Shown here in pieces: positions 43,110 to 50,199 of a stretch of DNA of 64,000 nt (position 1 is its first letter; the number at the start of each line of letters is the position of its first letter). The position numbers and the translations under genes were made by a program. Under the pieces are notes generated by a model. The model did no database searches, had not been told where the DNA came from, and saw only the letters and a list, made by a program, of their open reading frames with translations. The DNA is from Micromonospora sp. DSM 45708 (lineage in GTDB: Bacteria; Actinomycetota; Actinomycetes; Mycobacteriales; Micromonosporaceae): assembly GCF_039566955.1 (NCBI RefSeq), contig NZ_CP154796.1, positions 4,712,001-4,776,000 on the forward strand, given 5' to 3'.

Positions 43110-44705
43110 GTGACCCGTCTGACCGACCGGCCCCGCCGGGTCCGGCCCGCGCTGGCCGCGTTCGTCGCGGCGGTGGTGCTCACCGCCGGTTGCACGCTGC
43201 CGGCGTTCGCGCCGCGCGCCGAGAGCGGGGGCGCGGTCGAGGCGGCCCCGCCGGGCAGCGCGCCCACCTGGCGGGCCTGCCCCGAGGTGCCGGGCGAGCT
43301 GGTCGGCCGGGGCGCGCCCGACATGCGCTACGAGTGCACCCGGATCGCGGTGCCCCGCAACTGGGGCGCCGGGGCGGCCACCGGCGCGACCGCCGGGCCG
43401 GGCACCGGCGAGACGTTCGAGATCGCGCTGATCCGGGCCCGTTCCACCAAGCAGCGCGACCGGATCGGGTCGCTGGTGGTCAACCCGGGCGGCCCCGGGG
43501 CCTCCGGCGTGGACACCGCCGTCTACCTCTCCTTCGGCCCGACGTTCGGCGGGCTGCCGACGGCGGTCACCGACCGGTTCGACATCGTCGGCTTCGACCC
43601 GCGCGGGGTGGCCCGGTCCAGCCCGGTCAGGTGCATCCCGGACGCCGACCTGGACGCCAGCTTCGGCTACGACCCCGACCCGGAGAGCCAGGCGTCGTTC
43701 GACGGCTTCGTCGACCTCAACCGGCGCATCGGCGCGCGGTGCGGCGCGAAGTACGGCGACCAGCTCCCGCTCTACGGCACCGAGCAGGCCGCGCGGGACA
43801 TGGACGCGGTGCGCGCGGCGGTCAGCGACGAGAAGTTGAGCTACCTGGGCTACTCCTACGGCACGCTGCTCGGCGCGACCTACGCCCAGCTCTACCCGCA
43901 GCGGGTGCGCGCGCTGGTGCTCGACGGCGCGGTCGACCCGCGGCAGCAGCTCGTCGCCGGCTCGGAGAGCCAGGCCAAGGGCTTCGAGCGGGCGTTCGAC
44001 AACTTCTCCGCGTGGTGCGCGGCGAACGCCGGCCGCTGCCCGATCGCGCCGGACGCCCGCGGCGCGGTCACCGCCGCGATCGACAAGGCCAACGGCTCCC
44101 CGGTCCGCGGCGCGGACGGCCGGGAGGCCACCGCCGGTTGGGTCTTCTACGCGGTGATCTCGTCGCTCTACACCGAGCAGGGCTGGCAGGAGCTGGCCCG
44201 GGCGATCGACGACCTCCAGGGCGGGGACCCGGCGGGGGTGTTCAAGCTCGCCGACGCGTACGCCGGCCGTGAGGACGACGGGCGCTACTCCAACCTGTTC
44301 GACGCCAACCTGGCGGTGAACTGCGCCGACGAGACCGAGAAGCCGACCCGGGAGCAGGTCCGGTCGTTGCAGGCGCAGTGGCGGCAGAAATATCCGCTGT
44401 TCGGCCCGGCGTTGGCGGTGGGGATGCTCGGCTGCGTGGAGTGGCCGGGCGCGCGGGACCCGTACCCGACCGGGCGGGCCGTCGGCGCGCCGCCGATCCT
44501 GGTGGTCGGCACCACCGGCGACCCGGCCACGCCCTACGAGCAGACCGGGGCGCTGGCCTCGATGCTGGGCGTCGGTCGGGTGCTCACCTGGGAGGGTGAG
44601 GGGCACACCGCGTACCCGCAGACCGCGTGCGTGAACGCGGCTGTCAACGCGTACCTGATCTCGCTCACCGTCCCCCGGGAGGGGCTGCGCTGCCCCGCCC
44701 GGTGA
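43110..44705 (+). CDS. Secreted lipoprotein alpha/beta-hydrolase, tripeptidyl aminopeptidase (SlpD/SlpE) type
   Basis: 531 residues. Lipoprotein signal, lipobox VVLTAGCTL. Alpha/beta-hydrolase fold (S33 peptidase-like): oxyanion stretch VVNPGGPGASG, FDIVGFDPRGVARS, nucleophile elbow YLGYSYGTLLGATYA, a cap domain, and the TAP-like C-terminal domain with ILVVGTTGDPATPYEQ (Asp) and EGEGHTAYPQ (His), then a cysteine-bearing tail. Releases tripeptides or esters outside the cell. GTG 43110 is favoured because GGAAGG is 7 nt upstream; the ATG at 43095 has no ribosome site. Confidence 0.9.
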   Translation: MTRLTDRPRRVRPALAAFVAAVVLTAGCTLPAFAPRAESGGAVEAAPPGSAPTWRACPEVPGELVGRGAPDMRYECTRIAVPRNWGAGAATGATAGPGTGETFEIALIRARSTKQRDRIGSLVVNPGGPGASGVDTAVYLSFGPTFGGLPTAVTDRFDIVGFDPRGVARSSPVRCIPDADLDASFGYDPDPESQASFDGFVDLNRRIGARCGAKYGDQLPLYGTEQAARDMDAVRAAVSDEKLSYLGYSYGTLLGATYAQLYPQRVRALVLDGAVDPRQQLVAGSESQAKGFERAFDNFSAWCAANAGRCPIAPDARGAVTAAIDKANGSPVRGADGREATAGWVFYAVISSLYTEQGWQELARAIDDLQGGDPAGVFKLADAYAGREDDGRYSNLFDANLAVNCADETEKPTREQVRSLQAQWRQKYPLFGPALAVGMLGCVEWPGARDPYPTGRAVGAPPILVVGTTGDPATPYEQTGALASMLGVGRVLTWEGEGHTAYPQTACVNAAVNAYLISLTVPREGLRCPAR

Positions 44706-44720
44706 CGGTGCGGCGGCCGG

Positions 44721-45992
44721 TCAGCCGGCGGCCGGGGGTGTCCAGTCGACCGGCAGGTGCCCGACGCGGACCCGCTGCGGATGGTCGCCGACCGGGACAC
44801 TTGCCACCTTCTGCCCGGTGGCGAAGTTGATGGCGGTGACCTGGTCCGCGCCGGATTCGGAGATCACGCAGTCCCGGCCGTCCCCGCTGACCGTGGCCCA
44901 GTACGGCTTGCTGGCCGGCACCAGCGTCCCCTCGCGCAGCGTGGCCCGGTCCACCACCGTCGCGTAGTCGTCCATGGTGCCGGCGACGCAGAGCCGCGAG
45001 CCGTCCGGGCTGACCGACAGCCCGTGGTGCCGGGAGTCGTTCACCCAGGTGGTGCGGTCCTCGCTGGTGGCCGGGTTCTTCGGCAGCGTGGCGACCCGGG
45101 TGATCCGGTCGGTGGCCACGTCGTACTCGACCAGGCCGTTGAAGAAGGACACCTGGAAGTAGAGCGTGCCGCCGTCCGGGGTGAACACCGCCGGGCGGAC
45201 CGCGTCGGAGAGGTCGCGGCGGCCGGCGGCGTCCAGCCGCTCCCGCATGTCGATCACCTTGACCACCTGGTACGTGGTGGCGTCGGCGACGGTGATCCGG
45301 CGGTCGCCCTTGGTCCAGTCGAGCCAGGGCGCGTCCAGGTCGGTGTTGACCTCGCCGATGGACATGTTCCACAGTCGATTGTCGCGGGTGAAGATGTTCT
45401 CGTGCGGCTTGTCGCCGGTGCCGAACGAGCCGAGCTGCCGACCGGTGCGGATGTCCAGCACGTGCACCGTGTTCGAGGTGGACGCGGAGACCGCGACCCG
45501 GGTGCCGTCGGGCGACACGGCCATGTGGTCGGCGCGGTAGCCGGAGACCGGGAACCGCCAGCGGACCGCGCCGGTGGCCAGGTCGATCGAGACCACGTCG
45601 GCGAAGCTGGGCCGGGACGCGACGAGCGCGGTGCCGTCCGGCGTGGTGTACATGTCGTCGACGAACTGGTCGTGCCCCTCCCCCGGGCCCTGCCGGATGC
45701 CGAGGAAGTAGGCCAGCTTGATCGGGTTGAGGTAGATCTCGCGCAGCCGCGCGTCCCGGTCCGGGATCACGTCGATCCGGCCGAGCTTGGCGTAGTCGCC
45801 GCGGGAGCGGATGACGTCGGCGGTGCCGTCCCAGTTGTTGCCGACGAACATCACCTCCTGGAGCGCGACGGCCGCGGCGGCGGGCGCGGGCGCCACGGCC
45901 AGCGGGGTCGGCAGGGCGAGCGCGAGCGCGGCCAGCACGGCGGGTCCGGCGCGGCGGCGGGATCGGGACGGGCGGGGTGGGACGGGGGTCAT
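44721..45992 (-). CDS. Secreted YncE-like beta-propeller protein
   Basis: 423 residues. Signal peptide (RRRAGPAVLAALALALPTPLAVAPAPAAA) then repeated WD/YVTN-type blades: SYADHMAVSPDGTRVAVSAS-like stretches (DHMAVSPDGTRVAVSAS), HGLSVSPDGSRLCVAGT and WATVSGDGRDCVISE. Seven-bladed propellers of this type bind ligands or act as surface scaffolds; no enzyme residues are evident. ATG 45992 follows AGGAGG by 6 nt. Divergent from a PucR-type regulator, with a palindrome in the shared gap. Confidence 0.85.
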   Translation of the reverse strand: MTPVPPRPSRSRRRAGPAVLAALALALPTPLAVAPAPAAAAVALQEVMFVGNNWDGTADVIRSRGDYAKLGRIDVIPDRDARLREIYLNPIKLAYFLGIRQGPGEGHDQFVDDMYTTPDGTALVASRPSFADVVSIDLATGAVRWRFPVSGYRADHMAVSPDGTRVAVSASTSNTVHVLDIRTGRQLGSFGTGDKPHENIFTRDNRLWNMSIGEVNTDLDAPWLDWTKGDRRITVADATTYQVVKVIDMRERLDAAGRRDLSDAVRPAVFTPDGGTLYFQVSFFNGLVEYDVATDRITRVATLPKNPATSEDRTTWVNDSRHHGLSVSPDGSRLCVAGTMDDYATVVDRATLREGTLVPASKPYWATVSGDGRDCVISESGADQVTAINFATGQKVASVPVGDHPQRVRVGHLPVDWTPPAAG

Positions 45993-46045
45993 GGACGCCT
46001 CCTGACAGCCGGTGGGACATCGACGTTCCTCGGTGGCCCGATCGG

Positions 46046-46063
46046 TGTTACCTTGCGGTAACA
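46046..46063. promoter_or_regulatory. Palindrome TGTTACC-TTGC-GGTAACA, candidate operator
   Basis: Perfect 7-bp arms with a 4-nt centre, 54 bp upstream of the propeller gene and 98 bp upstream of the PucR-type regulator. The only AT-rich dyad in the gap. A binding site for the neighbouring regulator is a reasonable guess. Confidence 0.5.
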
Positions 46064-46160
46064 ACCAGGAGAGCAACCGGCCGGCCACGGCGGCTAGGAA
46101 CCGGACGCCAACGCCCGACCGCGCCGGTTGTGCCGCGACGACAACGGGAAGCGGGCACCG

Positions 46161-47309
46161 ATGACCCGGACCGGAGACGGGCCCACGTTCGGCGCGCTGC
46201 TGCGCGACCTGGCCGGCGACGCAGCCGCCGTGGAGGAGGTGGCGCGGGCCGCCCGCGCGGACTCCCCGGAGGTGGCCCGCCTGCCGGCCGGCGAGGTGCG
46301 CCGGCAGGTGGTCCTGCTGCTGACCAGCGGGCTCGGCGCGCTGGAGCGGCACGAGGATCCGGCCGGGCGGGACTTCACCGAGGCCCGCCGGCTGGGCGCC
46401 GACCGGGCGGCGCAGGGCATCTCCGTCGCCGGCCTGCTACGCGGCGTCCAGGCCGGCCGGGACCGGGCGGTGGAGCTGGTGGTCCGGCACGGCCGGGCCG
46501 CCGGCATCCCGGACCAGGTGCTGTTGGAGGGGCTGCTCGTCATCGGCCGGTACGCCGCCGCGGTGGAGCGGGCGGTGGTGGACGGGCACCGCGCCGCCGA
46601 GCGGGAGCTGGCCGGCACCGGCGCGACGGTCCGGGCGCGACTGCTGCGCCGGCTGCTGCTCGACGGCCCCGCCGGCGCGGCCCCGGCCGAGCTGGCCCGG
46701 TTCGGGCTACGGCCGGACGGGCACTACCACTGCCTGGTCGCCCCGCATCCCGACCCGGTGCGGTCGTACGCCCTGCACCGGCAGCTCACCCGGCACGGCG
46801 GCCTGGTCGGCACCGTCGAGGACCGGCTGGCCGGCCTGCTCCCCCGGCTGCCCGGCGCCGCCCCGGCCGGCCTGCTGGCGCTGGTGGCGCCCGCGCAACC
46901 GCTGGCGCGGGCCCCGACCATGTACGCGCTCTGCCTGGCGGCGCTGCGCACCGCGACGCGCCGCCGGCTGCGCGGCCTGCGTCGGGTGACCGACCTGGCC
47001 GGGGAAACCGCGCTGGCCGCCCAGCCGGCGCTGGCCGAGCTGCTGCGCGGCGCGTTGCTCGGCGCGCTCGACCCGGCCGACGACTTCCACCGGGAGCTGG
47101 CCGGCACGGCGCTCGCCTGGCTGGATCACGGCCAACGTCTGGACCAGACCGCGGCGGCGTTGCACGTGCACCCGAACACGGTGCGGTACCGGCTGCGCCG
47201 GCTCCGGGAGGTGACCGGCGGGCCGCCGGTCGAGGAGGGCGCCCGGTGCACGGTGCCGGAGACCGTGCACTGGTGGTGGGCGCTGCGGAGCTGGCTGGAC
47301 GGTTGCTGA
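46161..47309 (+). CDS. PucR/CdaR-type transcriptional regulator
   Basis: 382 residues. The C-terminal helix-turn-helix reads LDQTAAALHVHPNTVRYRLRRLREVTG, the PucR HTH_30 signature, after ELAGTALAWLDHGQ. The N-terminal part (RRLGADRAAQGISVAGLLRGVQAGRD) resembles the RsbR-like helical module seen in these regulators. The ATG at 46161 is preferred (GGGAAG 9 nt upstream) over the one 11 codons earlier. Ligand unknown; the divergent propeller gene is the likely target. Confidence 0.85.
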   Translation: MTRTGDGPTFGALLRDLAGDAAAVEEVARAARADSPEVARLPAGEVRRQVVLLLTSGLGALERHEDPAGRDFTEARRLGADRAAQGISVAGLLRGVQAGRDRAVELVVRHGRAAGIPDQVLLEGLLVIGRYAAAVERAVVDGHRAAERELAGTGATVRARLLRRLLLDGPAGAAPAELARFGLRPDGHYHCLVAPHPDPVRSYALHRQLTRHGGLVGTVEDRLAGLLPRLPGAAPAGLLALVAPAQPLARAPTMYALCLAALRTATRRRLRGLRRVTDLAGETALAAQPALAELLRGALLGALDPADDFHRELAGTALAWLDHGQRLDQTAAALHVHPNTVRYRLRRLREVTGGPPVEEGARCTVPETVHWWWALRSWLDGC

Positions 47310-47319
47310 GCGGCCGGCC

Positions 47320-47802
47320 TCACCGGCGGCGACGCCGGCCCCGGCGGTCGCCGGACGTCGCCACGGGCGCCGGGCGGACCGGCTCGGGCAGCACCACACC
47401 CTGCCGGGCGGCCATCTCCTCGACCAGCGCCCGCAGCCGCCGGACGTCGGACTTCAACTCCTCCTGCTCGGCGTGTTCGAAGGCGTCGTCGTCGACGATC
47501 AGGCGGCTGGCGAAGTGCGCGGTGATCAGTGGGATCACCAGCAGCACCATGGTGGAGATGAGCAGCGCGGCGAGGACCCGGCCGGCGAACGTGGTCGGGG
47601 AGATGTCGCCGTACCCGACCGTGGAGGCGGTCACCACCGCCCACCAGACCGAGTCCGCCGCGCCCTTGTGTTCGGCGTGGCTGTAGAGCACGCCGGCCAC
47701 CACGATCATCAGCAGGTACGAGGTGATCAGCGTGCGGGGGGAGTTGGCGAACCAGACCAGCCCCCGGTAGATCCAGCGGAACGGCAGCAGCAGAAGTTCC
47801 AT
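47320..47802 (-). CDS. Two-transmembrane K+ channel (Ion_trans_2)
   Basis: 160 residues. Two helices: LITSYLLMIVVAGVLYS and VLAALLISTMVLLVIPLITAHFA. The pore loop between them, DSVWWAVVTASTVGYGDISP, carries the potassium filter TVGYGD. A coiled-coil-like C-terminal tail (EHAEQEELKSDVRRLRALVEEM) may gate or tetramerise. No RCK domain, so it is a simple KcsA-like channel. Start at the internal ATG 47802; the open frame has nine more codons upstream. Confidence 0.92.
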   Translation of the reverse strand: MELLLLPFRWIYRGLVWFANSPRTLITSYLLMIVVAGVLYSHAEHKGAADSVWWAVVTASTVGYGDISPTTFAGRVLAALLISTMVLLVIPLITAHFASRLIVDDDAFEHAEQEELKSDVRRLRALVEEMAARQGVVLPEPVRPAPVATSGDRRGRRRRR

Positions 47803-47852
47803 GGCGTCATGCTGCCCGCCCACCGCCACCGTCGCTGTGCCAGGCTGACCGG

Positions 47853-48305
47853 GTGACCGACGTGATCTTCCGGGAGGCGGTCCGGGCCGACCTGCCCGCC
47901 GTACTGGCCCTGCTCGCCGACGACGTGCTGGGCCGCACCCGCGACCTGCCCGAGGTCGACGAGGCGTACGAGCGGGCGTTCGCCGACCTGGACGCCGACC
48001 CGCGCAACCACCTGATCGTCGCCGAGGACGGCGGTGAACTGGTCGGCTGCCTCCAGATCACGTACATCCCGGGGTTGGGCCGGCACGGCGCGGAGCGGTC
48101 CCTGATCGAGTCGGTGCGGGTCCGCGCCGACCGGCGCGGTCGAGGGCTGGGCCGGACGATGATGCGCTGGGCGATCGACCGGGCCCGGGAGCGGGGCTGC
48201 GCGCTGGTGCAGCTCACCACCGACAAGCGGCGCGCCGACGCCCATCGCTTCTACCGCGACCTGGGCTTCGTGGCCAGCCACGAGGGGATGAAGCTGGCCC
48301 TCTAG
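47853..48305 (+). CDS. GNAT N-acetyltransferase
   Basis: 150 residues. VIFREAVRADLPAVLALLADD at the start; ESVRVRADRRGRGLGRTMMRWA is the CoA loop; ends HRFYRDLGFVASHEGMKLAL. Complete domain; the DxxGLGRHGAERSLIESVRV form is common in uncharacterised amino-acid acetyltransferases. GTG start, divergent from the K+ channel. A long palindrome lies past the stop. Confidence 0.88.
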   Translation: MTDVIFREAVRADLPAVLALLADDVLGRTRDLPEVDEAYERAFADLDADPRNHLIVAEDGGELVGCLQITYIPGLGRHGAERSLIESVRVRADRRGRGLGRTMMRWAIDRARERGCALVQLTTDKRRADAHRFYRDLGFVASHEGMKLAL

Positions 48306-48357
48306 GGGGTCCCGGCTCCCACCCCACCCCACACCACCCCCGGCACCTTCGCGCCCT

Positions 48358-48411
48358 GATTCACGGAAAGCGTGGCCATTCGGGCCCGAATGACCACGCT
48401 TTCCGTGAATC
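48358..48411. repeat. Long palindrome, copy 3 of the ACGGAAAG family
   Basis: Two 27-bp arms meeting at CGGGCCCG with no loop and one mismatch (a G-T compatible change). Arms begin GATTCACGGAAAGCGTGG, nearly identical to copy 1. Between convergent genes. Confidence 0.85.
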
Positions 48412-48451
48412 TGGCGCGCGACAGGGGGCGAGGGCGTCGGCGAAGGTGGGG

Positions 48452-49165
48452 TCAGTCGGTGACCAGGCGGCCGTCGCGCAGCACCAGCGTCCGGTCGGCC
48501 AGCTCGATCAGCGCCGGATCGTGCGTGGCTACCAGCGCGGTCATGCCCCGGGCGTGCACCACGGCACGGAGCAGGTCCATGATCGAGCGGCCGGTCTCGG
48601 AGTCGAGCTGACCGGTCGGCTCGTCGGCGATGAGCAGGTCCGGCTCGTTCGCCAACGCCCGGGCCACCGCCACCCGCTGCTGCTGGCCGCCGGACAGCTC
48701 GTACGGGCGCTGCGCCGCGTGCGCGCCCAGCCCGACCAGTTCCAGCAGCACCGCCACCCGCTGCTCCCGCTCCGCCGCCGGCACCTTGGCCAGCCGCAGC
48801 GGCACCCCGACGTTCTCCGCCGCGGACAGGATCGGCACCAGGCCGAACGTCTGGAAGACGAAACCGACGGTGCCCCGGCGCAGCGCCAGCAGTTCCCGCT
48901 CCCCCGCCGACGTCACGTCGTGCCCGGCCACCTCGATCCGGCCGGCGTCCGGCCGGTCCAGGCCACCGATCAGGTTCAGCAGCGTGGTCTTGCCGGCCCC
49001 GGACCGGCCGCGCACGGCGACCAGCTCGCCCCGCCCGGCGGTGAGGGAGACGTCCCGTACGGCGTGCACGGCGTGCTCCCCCCGACCGAAGGTGCGGCTC
49101 ACCCCCTCGACCCGGACCACGTCCTCGACCGGCGTCGCCGGTGGCACCACAGCCTGGTCGGTCAT
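48452..49165 (-). CDS. ABC transporter ATPase, LolD/MacB-type
   Basis: 237 residues. Walker A VRGRSGAGKTTLLN, Q-loop FVFQTFGLVP, signature ELSGGQQQRVAVARAL, Walker B LLIADEPTGQLD and H-loop LVATHD. Typical for FtsX-permease exporters. It is the fourth gene of an operon with a second ATPase and two large permeases; its ATG overlaps the previous stop (TGATG). Confidence 0.93.
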   Translation of the reverse strand: MTDQAVVPPATPVEDVVRVEGVSRTFGRGEHAVHAVRDVSLTAGRGELVAVRGRSGAGKTTLLNLIGGLDRPDAGRIEVAGHDVTSAGERELLALRRGTVGFVFQTFGLVPILSAAENVGVPLRLAKVPAAEREQRVAVLLELVGLGAHAAQRPYELSGGQQQRVAVARALANEPDLLIADEPTGQLDSETGRSIMDLLRAVVHARGMTALVATHDPALIELADRTLVLRDGRLVTD

Positions 49166-50199
49166 CACTCGTTCCCCTCGGTGTGCGCCCGGTCGCCGGG
49201 GCGGACCTCGACATGGTCGGGTTCCAGGTCGAGCCGGACCCGGTCGCGCAGGGCCAGCGCCTCCACGAACGGCGCCGGCAACTGCATCCGGCCGGTCCGG
49301 TCGAGCACCGCGTACTCCTCGCTGACCAGCTCGGTGCCGCCGTCGGCGGTGACCCGCGCGGTCCGGCGTACCTCGGAGGCGGTCCGGCCGTCGCGGATGG
49401 CGACGGTCCGGCGGACCTGGCCGGACACGGCGTGGTCGTGGGTGACCACCACGATGGTCACCCCCAGCTCGGCGTTGATGGTGCGCAGCGCGGCAAAGAC
49501 CTCCGCGCCGGTCGCCTCGTCCAGCTCGCCGGTCGGCTCGTCGGCGAAGAGGATCTCCGGGTCGTTGGCCACCGCCACGGCCACCGCGCACCGCTGCTGC
49601 TCGCCACCGCTCATCTGGCCCGGCCGGCGGTCCGCGCAGTAGCCGACACCGACCAGGTCGAGCAGCCGGCGGGCCCGCTCCCGCCGGTCCCGCCGGCCAC
49701 CGGGCCGCCGGGCCAGCCGCATCGGCAGCTCCACGTTCTCCAGCGCGGTCAGGTACGGCAGCAGGTTGCGGCCGGTCTGCTGCCAGACGAAGCCGACCAT
49801 CTCCCGCCGGTACGCCAGCCGCTTCCGGTGCGACAGGGCGAGCAGGTCGTACTCGGCGACCCGGGCGATGCCGGCGGTCGGGGTGTCCAACCCGGACAGG
49901 ATGTTGAGCAGGGTGGACTTGCCGGAGCCGGAGGCGCCCACGATCGCGACCAGCTCGCCGCGGTCGATGACCAGGTCGAGGCCCTGGAGCGCGACCACCT
50001 CGACGCCCTCGGTCTTGAAGATGCGCACCAGCCCGTCGCAGACGATGTGCCCGCGCAGCCGGTCCCGGCCACCCGCCCGTTCGGCGGCGCGCTCCGCGGC
50101 GCGGCGTTGCAGGGCGGCCAGGTCCGGCACGGCGGACGTCGGCGGTCCGGGGTCGTGGCGCGGCGTCAGACCCGCCGAGCCGGAAGCGGTCGCGGTCAT
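49165..50199 (-). CDS. ABC transporter ATPase with an AbrB-like C-terminal domain
   Basis: 344 residues. ATPase about 52-275: IVGASGSGKSTLLNILSGLDTP, FVWQQTGRNLLP, MSGGEQQRCAVAVA, ILFADEPTGELD, VVVTHDH. After it, about 285-335, EEYAVLDRTGRMQLPAPFVEALALRDRVRLDLEPDHVEV resembles a swapped-hairpin AbrB/SpoVT half (LDRxGRxxLP). It may dimerise or couple to the permeases. TGATG overlaps at both ends. Confidence 0.85.
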   Translation of the reverse strand: MTATASGSAGLTPRHDPGPPTSAVPDLAALQRRAAERAAERAGGRDRLRGHIVCDGLVRIFKTEGVEVVALQGLDLVIDRGELVAIVGASGSGKSTLLNILSGLDTPTAGIARVAEYDLLALSHRKRLAYRREMVGFVWQQTGRNLLPYLTALENVELPMRLARRPGGRRDRRERARRLLDLVGVGYCADRRPGQMSGGEQQRCAVAVAVANDPEILFADEPTGELDEATGAEVFAALRTINAELGVTIVVVTHDHAVSGQVRRTVAIRDGRTASEVRRTARVTADGGTELVSEEYAVLDRTGRMQLPAPFVEALALRDRVRLDLEPDHVEVRPGDRAHTEGNE

